This document shows positions 23,003 through 33,569 of a DNA stretch of 64,000 bases, piece by piece. The notes beneath the pieces were generated by a model. That model made no database searches, was not told the origin of the DNA, and worked only from the letters and a program-made list of their open reading frames with translations. How positions within the stretch are numbered: position 1 is the first letter of the stretch; each line of letters begins with the position of its first letter. Made by a program: the position numbers and the translations under genes. Source of the DNA: Aquarana catesbeiana (taxonomy: Eukaryota; Chordata; Amphibia; Anura; Ranidae). Location: assembly GCF_042186555.1 (NCBI RefSeq), contig NC_133326.1, forward strand, positions 588,150,119 to 588,214,118. Direction: 5' to 3'.

Positions 23003-24240
23003 CAGTGCCTTGAAAAAGTATTCATACTCCTTGAAATTTTCCACATTTTGTCATGTTACAACCAAAAAACGTAAATGTATTTTATTGGGATTTTATGTGA
23101 TAGACCAAACACAAAGTGGCACATAATTGTGAGGTAGATGTAAAATGATAAATGGTTTTCAAAATTTGTTACAAATAAATATGTGAAAAGTGTGGCGTGC
23201 ATTTGTATTCAGCCTCCCTGAGTCAATACTTTGTACAACCACCTTTCGCTGCAATTACAGCTGCAAGTCTTTTTTGGGGATGTCTCTACCAGCTTTGCAC
23301 ATCTAGAGAGTGACACTTTTGATCATTCTTCTTTGCAAAATAGCTCAAGCTCTGTCAGATTGGATGGAGAGTGTCAGTGAACATCAAATTTCAAGTCTTG
23401 CCACAGATTCTCATTCGAATTTAGGTCTGGACTTTGACTGGGCCATTGTAACACATGAATATGCTTTGATCTAAACCATTCTATTGTCGCTCTTTTAGGG
23501 TTTTTTAAGATTGCCCTGTATTTGGTACCATCCATTTTCCCATCAACTCTGACCAGCTTCCCTGTCCCTGTTGAAGAAAAGCATCCCCACAACATGATGC
23601 TTCCACCACCATGTTTCACTGTGAGGATGATGTGTTCAGGGTGATGTGCCACACATAGCGTTTTTTGCTTTTAGGCCAAAAAGTTCAATTTTGGTCTCAT
23701 CTGACCAGAGCACCTTTTTCCACATATTTGCTGTGTCCCCACATGGCTTCTCGCAAACTGCAAACAGGACCTCCTATGACTTTCTTTCAACAATGGCTTT
23801 CTTCTTGCCACTCTTCCATAAAGACCAGATTTTTGGAGTGCATGACTAATAGTTGTCCTGTGGACAGATTCTCCCACTTGAGCTGTGGATCTCTGCAGCT
23901 CCTCCAGAGTTACCATGGGCCTCTTGGCTGCTTCTCTGATTAATGCTCTCCTTGCCCCGCCTGTCAGTTTAGGTGGATGGCAATGTCTTGGTAGGTTTGC
24001 TTTTGTGCCATACTCTTTCCATTTTTGGATGATGGATTGAATATTGCATGGATTTTTTATAACCTAACCCTGCTTTAAACTTCTCCGCAACTCATATAAT
24101 TTTCCTTCTACTTCACAATTATGTGCCACTTTGTGTTTGTCTATCACATAAAATCCTAATAAAAAGCATTTATGTTTTTGGTTGTAACATGACAAAATGT
24201 GGAAAATTTCAAGGAGTATGAATACTTTCTCAAGGCACTG
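23003..24240 (-). mobile_element. Tc1/mariner element, inactive
   Basis: Starts CAGTGCCTTGAAAAAGTATT and ends with the inverted CTCAAGGCACTG, flanked by TA on both sides. At 1238 bp it is close to the usual full size for Tc1-like elements. Inner parts of the long inverted repeats are visible as 'ttttatgtgatagaccaaac' and its complement near 24.14 kb. The transposase on the minus strand is broken. Confidence 0.95.
23374..23990 (-). pseudogene. Tc1-like transposase remnant
   Basis: Two main frames survive. The first (23916-23671) carries the second helix-turn-helix region, VHRTTISHALQKSGLYGRVARRKP. The second (23652-23374) carries GGGSIMLWGCFSSTGTGKLV and ends WPSQSPDLNSNENLW, which retains the motif holding the terminal catalytic Glu. 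A shift near 23660-23671 separates the two. The first catalytic Asp region is altered (CSGQMRPKLNF), so the enzyme is dead. The N-terminal paired-like domain is only partly readable upstream. Confidence 0.9.
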
Positions 24241-24249
24241 TAGTTTTGT

Positions 24250-24369
24250 ATAGAATAGGTGATAGTTACAACCCCTATCGAGTGTCTTTTTTTTTTTTTT
24301 TTGCTGTCCCATTGGGGAGAGATGTTCCCAATTGGAAGTGAGTGGAAATCTCAGAAAAGTATTAGGAAA
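24250..24369. repeat. left part of an interrupted repeat (family E)
   Basis: Contains 'gtcccattggggagagatgt' and 'agtgagtggaaatctcagaa'. The sequence continues after the large insertion, at 32727, as 'tcccctcttagaatgttgtg'. A related inverted copy is at about 54.30-54.42 kb. Confidence 0.65.
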
Positions 24370-26178
24370 TAAGGATGAGCCGAACACTCCTCGGTTCGGA
24401 CCAGAACTTGCGAACAGGCAAAAAATTTGCATGAACACTGGTAAAGTCTATGGGACATGAACATGAAAAATCAAAAGTGCTCATTTTAAAAGCTTATATG
24501 CAAGTTATTGTCATAAAAAGTGTTTGGGGACCCGGGTCCTGCCCCAGGGCACATGTATCAATACAAAAAAAGTTTTAATAAACTGCCGTTTTTTCGGGAG
24601 CAGTGATTTTAATAATGCTTAAAGTGAAACAATAAAAATTAAATATTTACCTGCTTCTATGATCAATAAAAATTGTTATTTAAAAAAAAGAAATATTCCT
24701 TTAAATATCGTGTCTGGGGGTTGTCCTTGGTATGCCTATAAAATAGTGCAGTTTTCCCGTGTTTAGACTAGTACCACAGCAAAATTACATTTCTAAATGA
24801 AAAAAAGTAATTTAAAACCGATCACCGCTGTAATGAATTGTTGGGTCTCGGCAATATAGATAAAACTCATTAAAAAAAACGGCATGAGACCCCCCGCCCC
24901 CCAGTCCATTACCAGGCCCTTTGGGTCTGGTATGAATATTAAGGGGAACCCCAAACCAAATTAATAAAAAAATTGCAAGGGGATCCCCCCAAAATCCATA
25001 CCAGGCCCTTCAGATATGGTATCGATATTAAGGGGAACCCTGCACCAAATTTTTAAAAAAATGGCATAGGGGTCCCCCCCAAAATCCATACCGGACCTAA
25101 TCCGAGCACGCAACCTGGCAGGCCGTAGGAAAAGAGGGGGGGACGAGAGAGTGCCCCCCCTCCTGAACCATACCAGGCTACATGCCCTCAACATGGGGAG
25201 GGTGCTTTGGGTAGCCCCCCAAAGCATCTTATCCCCATGTTGATGGGGACAAGGGCCTCATCCCCACACCCCCTGCCCGGTGGTTGTGGGATCTGTGGGC
25301 GGGGGGCTTATCGGAATCTGGAATCTTTAACAAGGGGTCCCCCATATCCCGGCCTCCCCCCTATGTGAATTGGTAACGGGTACATTGTACCCCTACCATT
25401 TCACAAAAAAGTGTCAAAAATAGTAAAAAAGACAGGAGACACTTTGGGACAAGTCCTTTATTAAAAAATAAAAATGTCCCACGATATAGATCCATCTCAC
25501 GCCGCCCGACGGAACAAAAAAAAAAAAAAAAGCCGCAACAGCTCTGCCTCCATGGGAGGCTCCTGCCGAGTGATGCTCCTTCTCAAGGACAGCTGTTATA
25601 TAGCTGAGGGCGGATCTGTCGCGGCTTTTATTTCTTTTTTCACTCGTCGGGCGGTGTGAGATGGATCTACATCGCGGGACGTTTTTATTTTTTAATTTTT
25701 TAATAAAGGACTTGTCCCAAAGTGTTTCCTGTCTTTTTTTACTATTTTTGACACTTTTTTTTGTGAAATGGTAGGGGTACAATGTACCTGTCACCAATCT
25801 GAGGGTCCAGTTGTTAAAGGGGGCTTCCAGATTCTGATAAGCCCCCCGCCTGCAGACCCCCATAACCACCAGGCAAGGGTTGTAGGGATGAGGCCCTTGT
25901 AACCATCAACATGGGGACAAGGTGCTTTGGGGGGCTACTCGAAAGCACCCTCCCCATGTTGAGGGCATGTGGCCTGGTACGGTTCAGGAGGGGAGGGCCC
26001 TATTTTCTTGTGGCCCGCCAGGTTGCGTGCTCTGATAAGGGTCTGGTATGGATTTAAAAAAAAAAATTGGCTCAGGGTTCCCCTTAATATCCATACCAGA
26101 CCTGAAGGGCATGGTATGGATTTTGGGGGGACCCCCACGCAATTTTTAAAAAAAATTTTGGTTCAGGGTTCCCCTTAA

Positions 26179-26266
26179 CCACTTCCCGCCCGGTCAATAG
26201 CATATTGACGTCCGGGAAGTGGTTGCGTTATCCTGACTGGACGTCATATGACGTCCAGCAGGATAA
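26179..26266. promoter_or_regulatory. double palindrome at piggyBac left end
   Basis: CCACTTCCCG (26179) pairs with CGGGAAGTGG (ending 26222), and TTATCCTG..GGACGTCATATGACGTCC..CAGGATAA forms a second palindrome at 26228-26266. The first places a second copy of the terminal motif, inverted, about 34 bp inside. These are probable transposase binding sites, inferred from position and conservation of layout in the 16.6 kb element. Confidence 0.8.
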
Positions 26267-26317
26267 CATGCCGGCGCGTGCCCGCGGGAGCGCGCAGCGC
26301 GGCGATCGGCGGCGGCG

Positions 26318-26547
26318 CGTGTCCCTCGGACACAGCGCTTCCCCGATCTAGGTAAACAGCCAGTTCTATTGGCTGTTTACCCCGTGATCGCCTGTCACCT
26401 GTCACAATAAACTCGGCGGCGCGCTCCCTGCGCGCCGCCGAAAGCATCCAGTGTAGTGATCGAGGAAGGCGAGTGTCCCTTGGACACAGCGCTTCCCCGA
26501 TCGGTAAACAGCCAATGAAATTGGCTGTTTACCAGGTGACCGGCTGT
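26318..26547 (+). repeat. subterminal direct repeats with hairpins
   Basis: Two copies of 'ggacacagcgcttccccgat' (about 26327 and 26483, spacing about 156 bp), each followed by a hairpin GGTAAACAGCCA..TGGCTGTTTACC. Confidence 0.9.
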
Positions 26548-26597
26548 GTCCAATCACAGCCTGTCACAAATGTAAACAAAAAAGTTGCTGTTACTAT

Positions 26598-26652
26598 CTG
26601 ATCCCTGCTCTCTCCTCACACACCGATCGTGAGAGGAGAGAGCAGAGATCAG
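26598..26652. repeat. hairpin upstream of transposase
   Basis: CTGATCCCTGCTCTCTCCTC and the near-complementary GAGGAGAGAGCAGAGATCAG flank a short loop, about 670 bp before the transposase start. Confidence 0.85.
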
Positions 26653-26819
26653 TGAGTGAATCAGTGTCTGTCTGACATTACTGTTATTACTGTACTGTGC
26701 ACAACACGGCCCCCCCCAATAAAGAGGACCTGTCACACAGCCCAGCCAATCAGCCCATCTGTCAATCAGCCCATCTGTCAACCAGCCCATCTGTCAACCA
26801 GCCCATCTGTCACAGGCCC

Positions 26820-27300
26820 ACCGCCATCGGTACCGCCACACAGGCTACCAGTACCGCCATCGGTACCGCCACACAGGCTACCAGTACCGCCATCGGTACC
26901 ACCACCAGTAACGCCACTAGTACCTCCATCAGGCCCACCATCTATACTGCCACACAGGCCGCTACCAGTATCGCCACTAGTGCCGCCATCGGTACCACCA
27001 CCACCCGTACCACCGTCAGTACCGCCATCGGTGCCACCACCACCCATACCGCCACCTGTACCGCCATCACCACCTGTACCGCCATTGGTACCACCACCAC
27101 CTGTACCGCCACCACCACCCGTACCGCCACCGGTACTGCCACCACCACCTGTACCGCCACCGGTACCACAATCACCACCTGTACCGCCATCGGTACCACC
27201 GCCACCCGTACCGCCACCGGTACCGCCACCACCACCACCACCACCACCCGTACCTCCATCGGTACCACCACCCATACCGCCATCTGTACCACCACACAGG
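26820..27300 (+). repeat. CCACC/GTACCGCC minisatellite before transposase
   Basis: About 480 bp of 12-24 bp units such as GTACCGCCATCGGTACCACC. All three plus frames are nearly free of stops, giving a 230-codon Pro/Val-rich frame and a 204-codon Thr-rich frame that overlap the transposase start. I regard these as by-products of a 3n-length repeat; one could be an upstream leader frame. Confidence 0.93.
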
Positions 27301-27322
27301 CCCGCCAATAAGAATTGCCATA

Positions 27323-29254
27323 ATGTCACAAAGGGTTTACACACCTGAGGAGGCATATGAGTTTCTTGCCATGTCGGATGATGGGAGCAGCGGGGAGCTC
27401 ACATCATCTGGTTCGGAATACGAGCCAGTGGAGGATAGTGGATCAGAGTCCGAGTCCGCGGAGGAAACCGTCCCTCTCAAAAGATTGAGATCAGGACCAA
27501 GATCAGGAGATCTGCCCACCACCAGCAGCGCCAGACCCCAGGAAGAGGAAGAGGAGCCCAGTACAAGCACTGGAATTACCACCAGCAGCGCCAGACCCCA
27601 GGAAGAGGAAGAGGAGCCCAGTACAAGCACTGGAATTACCCGCCCAACCCGAAGAACCCCGCCCCAGTCCTACCTTCCCGATGCCCTGGCAAACCCCTTA
27701 TGGTTGCCTGCCAACTCAAGACCTGCTATCATCCCCCCTTTCACCGCACAGCCAGGTGTGCAGCCCGACACTACGAATTTTTCTGAATTTGATTATTTTT
27801 CTTTATTTTTCCCCCAAGATTTTCTACAGGATATGGTGGATCAAACTAATTTATATGCATCCCAATTTATTGCTGCCAACCCCAATTCTTCCTACGCCCG
27901 CATGTTCCAGTGGCGATGTGTCACACTGGATGAATTTAAAATGTTTTTGGGCCTAACATTCAATATGGGGCTTACAAAAAAGAATGAAGCCCATGCATAT
28001 TGGTCCACCCACCCCATCCAACACATGCCCATATATTCCGCTGTCATGTCCAGGACAAGATACGACATGATTATGCGTTTTCTCCACTTCAGTGACAATT
28101 CCCAGTGCCCTCCCCGAGATCATCCCAACCATGACAAATTGTTCAAGATACGCCCCCTAATCAATTCCTTTTCCCAGCGATTCAGAGAATTTTTCATCCC
28201 AGACCAAAAAATTGGTGTGGACGAGTCCCTCATACATTTCACTGGCCGACTGCACTTCAAGCAGTATATACCAAGCAAGAGATCCAGGTATGGGGTGAAG
28301 TTAAATAAATTATGCGATCGAGCCACTGGATATGTCTTCACATTCCGGATCTACGAAGGCAAAGATTCCCAGCTCCAGCCCCATGATTGCCCCACATATA
28401 TTGGAACCAGTGGAAAAATTGTCTGGGAGCTGGCATACCCCCTATTCGACAAAGGATACCATTTATATGTCGACAACTACTATACCAGCCTGCCCCTTTT
28501 TCGTCACCTTTATAATAAAAAAACCCTGGCCTGTGGTACCTTCAAAAAAAACCGTAAGGGATTCCCAAAAAATCTGCTAGCAAAAAAATTAAGAAAGGGA
28601 GAATCGGCATTCATGAGGAACGAGGAGGTGTTGGCCATGAAGTGGAGGGACAAGAAAGATGTCCACATGCTCTCTACCATCCACAATGACACCGTGGTGG
28701 AGATCCAAAGAAGACGCGGCCCCATTGTAAAGCCCGAATGTGTCCACGACTACAATATGTATATGGGGGGGGTGGATTTAAACAATCAGATGCTACAGCC
28801 CTACTTATCAAACAGAAAGTCCCGTTACTGGTACAAGAAAGTTGCCTTTCACCTTTTTCACATGGCCCTTTTTAATTCGTTTGTCTGCTACCAAAAAGCA
28901 ACTCAAAACCAAGTCACCTACCTCAAGTATTTTGAATCGATCGTCACTGCCCTCATTTACCCACAAGGTCCCGCCCCAGGAAGCATTCGCTCGGATGCTG
29001 TGAGTAGACTTCACGAGCAACACCTTCCCTATAGCATTCCCCCCACAGAATCTGGAAGAAGACGCCAAAAAAAATGCCGTGTATGCAGCAGAGGAGGAGT
29101 AAGAAGAGATTCCAGCTATTATTGTCCCCAATGTCCCTCCCAACCTGGCCTGTGCATCGGAGATTGCTTCAGAAATTATCATGCATTCATCCAATATGAG
29201 TTCCCTGTATTATTACCAGACTGCCATTTCCCCATTTGCCTGCTACCATGTTAA
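27323..29254 (+). CDS. piggyBac transposase, intact
   Basis: 643 codons, slightly longer than the ~594-residue moth enzyme. It would cut and paste the element at TTAA in the nucleus. The start MSQRVYTPEEAYEFL is typical of vertebrate piggyBac proteins and lies just after the upstream repeat. Residues 17-110 are acidic and low complexity, with a perfect 20-residue duplication. The RNase H-like core contains the three expected aspartates: D300 (IGVDES), D384 (LYVDNYYTS) and D485 (MGGVDLNNQ). A C-terminal cysteine-rich domain follows, C585-x2-C588, C601-x2-C604, C611, C615 and H620, for binding the ends. A basic segment, SGRRRQKK, just before it could act as a nuclear signal. There are no stops or shifts, so it may be active or recently so; the usual alternative, domestication, is unlikely because TTAA-flanked ends remain. 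Confidence 0.96.
   Translation: MSQRVYTPEEAYEFLAMSDDGSSGELTSSGSEYEPVEDSGSESESAEETVPLKRLRSGPRSGDLPTTSSARPQEEEEEPSTSTGITTSSARPQEEEEEPSTSTGITRPTRRTPPQSYLPDALANPLWLPANSRPAIIPPFTAQPGVQPDTTNFSEFDYFSLFFPQDFLQDMVDQTNLYASQFIAANPNSSYARMFQWRCVTLDEFKMFLGLTFNMGLTKKNEAHAYWSTHPIQHMPIYSAVMSRTRYDMIMRFLHFSDNSQCPPRDHPNHDKLFKIRPLINSFSQRFREFFIPDQKIGVDESLIHFTGRLHFKQYIPSKRSRYGVKLNKLCDRATGYVFTFRIYEGKDSQLQPHDCPTYIGTSGKIVWELAYPLFDKGYHLYVDNYYTSLPLFRHLYNKKTLACGTFKKNRKGFPKNLLAKKLRKGESAFMRNEEVLAMKWRDKKDVHMLSTIHNDTVVEIQRRRGPIVKPECVHDYNMYMGGVDLNNQMLQPYLSNRKSRYWYKKVAFHLFHMALFNSFVCYQKATQNQVTYLKYFESIVTALIYPQGPAPGSIRSDAVSRLHEQHLPYSIPPTESGRRRQKKCRVCSRGGVRRDSSYYCPQCPSQPGLCIGDCFRNYHAFIQYEFPVLLPDCHFPICLLPC
27521..27640 (+). repeat. 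perfect 60-bp tandem duplication in transposase
   Basis: Positions 27521-27580 and 27581-27640 are identical base for base, encoding two copies of a TSSARPQEEEEEPSTSTGIT-type block. In-frame and without differences, so recent. Confidence 0.98.
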
Positions 29255-29259
29255 TTAAC

Positions 29260-30075
29260 TGACCCTGGCCTGTTTACCGACGATGTCTTTGCTTGCTGTT
29301 TCTGCACGTTTCTGACTTGCATGTGTACCAACCTCAGCCTGTTTACCGACGATGCCTCTGCCTGCCGATTTAAACCACATTTCTGACTTGCACGTGTACC
29401 AACCTCAGCCTGTTTACCGACGATGCCTCTGCCTGCCGATTTAAACCACGTTTCTGACTTCCACGTGTACCGACCTTGGCCTGTTAATCGACCATGTTTT
29501 TGCCTGCCACTTGGACTGATCTTTTGGCCATCTACTTTATTACACAGGGGTCTCACATATGTGAGGGGCTTCAGAATAGCGCTCTGAGTAGAGAAAACCA
29601 GTTTTTCGTTTTCTGTGCTCCCAGAACAGGGTCTGGTTGCCCGGAGGCTTCAAAGCGATTTGGGTGGGAGAAGCCTCTACCCCTGTCCCCCTGGCCCTAA
29701 GCTTGATGGTCCTTTCTGCTGCCCGGACCAATACTTTGGCTGTGCTGACCATATTGCTGCCTGTAACGACCCATGACATTATGGACCATGTTTCTTCCTG
29801 CTGTTTGGACCAATACTTTGGCTGTGTTGACCATATATCTGCCTGCTGCCTCTACTGACTTTGGACAGTATTTCTGCTGGGACACCTCTGCCTGCTACCT
29901 GGACCTGTGCTCTGGCTGTGCTCTGGCTGTGCTTTGGCTGTGCTCTGGCTGTGCTGACAGTATCTCTGCCTGTATGAACTATGGACAGTATTCCTGCCTG
30001 CTGCCTGGATGATTGCTTTTGCTGTCGCTGACCTCATTCCTGCCTGCTGCCTGGACCGATGCTCTCCTCTGTGGA
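29260..30075 (+). repeat. two tandem repeat blocks after transposase
   Basis: First block (to about 29500): three to four ~70-bp units containing 'cctgtttaccgacgatg'. After a short spacer, the second (about 29700-30075) has units around 'ctgcctggaccaatactttg'. Short frames in both strands here are artefacts. Confidence 0.85.
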
Positions 30076-30209
30076 CCACTGCACTTCTAAAACCACAGGT
30101 AATCTTTTGTTATTTGGTATGTACCTGCTATGTGTTAGAAATATGAAGGGCCTGCAAAAATGTGATCGGTAGTCAGAAAATGATATGTGTAATTAATGCT
30201 GCTAGAATG

Positions 30210-31560
30210 CCTGGAGGTGCTACTTGGATTTTGGGCCTCTGTATGTGGCCAGGCTGTGTAAAAGTCTCAAACATGTGGTATCGCCATACTCAGGAGGAGT
30301 AGCAGAATGTATTTTGGGGTGTCATTTTTGCTATGTACATGCTATGCATTATAAATATCTTATAAATGGACAACTTTGTGTAAAAAAAATGCATTTTCAT
30401 TTTTTTTCCACATTTTCCAAAAACTTCTGGAAAAAAATGAACCGTTCAAAAGACTCATTATGCCTCATAGATTATACGTTGGGGTGTTTGCTTTCCAAAA
30501 TGGGGTCATTTTGTGGACAATTCAATTGTCCTGGTGCTCCAGTGCCTTCAAAAGTGTAAAAGGTGGTTGAGAAAGGATATGTGCAATTTATGCTTGTAGA
30601 ACGCCTGAAAGTGCTACTTCAGTGTTGGCCCTTTGTATGTGGCCAGGCTGTGTAAAAGTCTCACACATGTGGTATCGCTATACTCAGGAGGAGTAGAGAA
30701 ATGCATTTTGGGGTGTCATTTTTGCTATGTACATGCTATGTGTTAGAAATATCTTATAAATGGACAACTTTGTGTAAAAAAAAATGCATTTTCATTTTTT
30801 TTTCACTTTTTTCAAAACCTTCTGGAAAAAAATTAACCCTTCAAAAGACTCATTATGCCTCACAGATTATACGTTGGGGTGTGTGCTTTCCAAAATGCGG
30901 TCATTTTGTGGATAATTCCATTGTTCTGGTGCTCCAGGGCCTTCAAAACTGTAATAGGTGGTTGAGAAAGGATATGTGCAATTTATGCTTGTAAAACGCA
31001 TGAAAGTGCTACTTCAATGTTGGGCCTTTGTATGTGGCCAGGCTGTGTAAAAGCCTCACACATGTGGTATCGCCATACTCAGGAGGAGTAGAGGAATGCA
31101 TTTTGGGGTGTCATTTTTGCTATGTACATGCTATGTGTTAGAAATATCTTATAAATGGACAACTTTGTGTAAAAAAAATGCATTTTCATTTTTTTCCCAC
31201 ATTTTCCAAAAACTTCTGGAAAAAAATGAACCGTTCAAAAGACTCATTATGCCTCATAGATTATACGTTGGGGTGTGTGCTTTCCAAAATGGGGTCATTT
31301 TGTGGACAATTCAATTGTCCTGGTGCTCCAGGACCTTCAAAAGTGTAATAGGTGGTTGAGAAAGGATATGTGCAATTTATGCTTGTAAAACGCATGAAAG
31401 TGCTACTTCAGTGTTGGTCCTTTGTATGTGGCCAGGCTGTGTAAAAGTCTCACACATGTGGTATCGCTATACTCAGGAGGAGTAGCAGAATGTATTTTGG
31501 GGTGTAGTTGCAATTATGCATATGCTGTGTGAGAGAAATAACCTTTTAATATGACCAGTT
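30210..31560 (+). repeat. ~395-bp tandem repeats in piggyBac 3' region
   Basis: Four units with 'tgtatgtggccaggctgtgt' at about 30240, 30637, 31030 and 31427. Each includes 'tcacacatgtggtatcgc', 'gtattttggggtgtcatttt' and 'ccaaaatggggtcattttgt'. They are homologous to the subrepeats at 20.6-22.1 kb. Confidence 0.93.
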
Positions 31561-31799
31561 TGTGTAAAAAAAAAAAAAAAAAAAAAAAATCTTAATTTTC
31601 CCAAGAATTGTGGGAAAAAATTACAGCTTCAAAAAACTCACCATGCCTCTTAGTAAATACATTGGACTGTCTTCTTTCCAAAAAGGGGTCATTTGGGGGG
31701 TATTTGTACTTTCCTGGCTTGTTAGTGTCTCAAGAAATGAGATAGGCCTTCAGGTGAGATAGTACATCAGTTGTGATCAATTTTCAGTGATTGGCACCA

Positions 31800-32184
31800 T
31801 AGTTTTAGACTCTATAACTTTCACAAAGACCAAATAATATACATTAATTTGGGTTATTTTTACCAAAGATATGTAGCAGTATACATTTTGGCACAAATTT
31901 ATGAAGAAAAATTACTTGTTTGCAAAATTTTACAATAGAAACTAAAAAAAAGTATGTTTTTTTCAAAATTTTCGCAGTTTTTTTGCTTATATCGCAAAAA
32001 ATGAAAAACCCAGTGGTGATTAAATACTACCAAAAGAAAGCTCTATTTGTGAGAAGAAAATGATAAACATTTTGTTTGGATACAGTGTAGCATGACTGAG
32101 TAATTGTCATTCAAAGTGTGAAAGCGCTGAAAGCTGAAAATTGGTCTGGGCGGGAAGGTGCATAAGTGCCTGGTATTGAAGTGG
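31800..32184 (+). promoter_or_regulatory. piggyBac right end shared by all family members
   Basis: Contains 'taccaaaagaaagctctatt', 'gcaaaaaatgaaaa' and the GAAGTGG terminus. The same right-end block occurs in the elements at 6.1, 16.6, 43.2 and 44.3 kb, so this is the segment kept under selection for mobility. Confidence 0.8.
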
Positions 32185-32726
32185 TTAATATTCATACCAG
32201 ACCCAAAGGGCCTGGTAATGGACTGGGGTGGGGACCCATGCCATTTTTTTCAATGAGTTTTATCTATATTGCCAAGACCCGACAATTCATTACAGCCGCG
32301 ATCAGTTTTAAATTACTTTTTTTCCTTTAGAAATGTCATTTTGCTGCAGTACTGTTCTAAACACGGCATACTATAGACATCCCCCAGGCATGATATTTAG
32401 AGGAATATTCCATTTTTATTGTTTCACTTTAAGCATTATTAAAATCACTGCTCCCGAAAAAACGGTTGCTTTTAAAACTTTTTTTTGCATTGATCTATGT
32501 CCCCTTGGGCAGGACCCAGGGCCCCAAACACTTTTTATGACAATAACTTGCATATAAGCCTTTAAAATTTGCACTTTTGGTTTTCCATGTTCGCGTCCCA
32601 TAGACTTTAACGGTGTTCTGTGGCTTTCGAATTTGCCACGAGCACTGCATAATTTTGTAATGAACAACCAAAGTTCGGCCCGAACTTATGCTCAGGCCGA
32701 ACTGTTTGCCCGTCCCTATTAGGAAA

Positions 32727-33138
32727 TCCCCTCTTAGAATGTTGTGACCTCATTGGAAGGTTTTTTTTGCTCAGTTTCTGTTCTAGTAACGACTGTAAAA
32801 CTTTGGATTTCCCATCACTTTCTTTTCCGGTGAGAATAGTTCCCAAGACAACTGGAGAGGTAGATGACTGTCAGTCGCCGCTCTGTGCTCTGCCCCTCCA
32901 GCACTCACTGGAACACTGGCTCAGGCTCTTTGTGGCTGAGCCAGTGGCTGATCAGGCATTTGGGTGGATCCTGACATTATTCTAAGGATCTTTCCAGAGC
33001 TTGGAGTGGCTCTGTGATGTCAGCTGACAGTGGACTTTAGCCTGCTGTCAGCTAATTCTGGGTAACAGGAGGGCACAAGTAAATGTACTCCTGTGACCCA
33101 GATGAGAAATATGGCCAAAAAAAGCCTTGCCCATACTT
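32727..33138. repeat. right part of interrupted repeat (family E)
   Basis: Resumes the sequence cut at 24369. No coding sequence is recognised. Confidence 0.55.
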
Positions 33139-33142
33139 TTAA

Positions 33143-33563
33143 AGGCTGAGTTCACCCTTTCCAGCAAATAACAGATGCAATCAAAGGGCCCCAGTAGATA
33201 TTAAAAACTGTGCAGCTTTGTAAAATATTAATTTATTTTATTTTCATATCTGTGGGCCATTTGGGTCTCCCATGAAGCATGACTGAAAAACTCCCAGTTA
33301 GCAACCCCCATGTCCTGCCTTGTTGTTATGATGTAAAAACCACTGGACACTTACTCCTAGAATGACAGGAGTGAAAAACTGACAGTTTTCGTGTCCTAGA
33401 AACAAGGTAGGACACGGAGATCGCTAACTGTGACTTTTTCAGCCAGGTTTCCAGGCACACTCTTTGTAAATGAATGAACAATTGAAAAAGCTGTTCAGTT
33501 TTTAGTACCTACTGGGGCCCCTTGAATGCATAAGCTATATCCAAGGTAAGGTGAACTCAGCCT
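33143..33563. mobile_element. TTAA-flanked MITE
   Basis: Ends AGGCTGAGTTCACC and GGTGAACTCAGCCT, flanked by TTAA on both sides; subterminal 'caaagggccccagtag' is also mirrored on the right. TTAA duplication fits piggyBac or Kolobok; the ends differ from the CCACTT family. Confidence 0.85.
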
Positions 33564-33569
33564 TTAACG

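Larger units (their letters stand above)
26179..32184 (+). mobile_element. complete piggyBac element
   Basis: Flanked by TTAA (26175-26178 and 32185-32188) with ends CCACTTCCCGCCCGG and GAAGTGG. Removing it rejoins 'cagggttcccc-TTAA-tattcatacc', which is the arm sequence found intact on the opposite arm near 24.94 kb, so the insertion is clear. The length of 6006 bp is large because of tandem repeats on both sides of one intact transposase frame. It is the only piggyBac in the window with all catalytic residues. Confidence 0.96.
24370..32718. mobile_element. long-palindrome hAT-like element, split by piggyBac
   Basis: Flanked by exact 8-bp duplications TTAGGAAA (24362-24369 and 32719-32726). 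Ends are TAAGGATGAGCCGAAC and, inverted, TAGGGACGGGCAAAC. Apart from the inserted piggyBac, it is about 2.3 kb made of two ~1.1 kb arms that are reverse complements, with the centre near 25.58 kb. For example, 'aaagtcctttattaaaaaat'-type sequence at 25.45 kb mirrors 25.70 kb. No coding sequence is recognised. Eight-bp duplication and the end sequence fit hAT; no protein confirms it. Confidence 0.85.

Noticed and set aside
25414..25869. 151-codon minus frame in the hAT-like palindrome
   Set aside because: Runs across the palindrome centre and a poly(A/T) tract; no recognisable motif.
26656..27348. 230-codon Pro/Val-rich plus frame and overlapping Gly-rich minus frame
   Set aside because: Products of the CCACC/GTACCGCC repeat; only noted as a possible leader, not a gene.
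28120..29194. Minus-strand frames opposite the piggyBac transposase
   Set aside because: Antisense shadows of the intact transposase.
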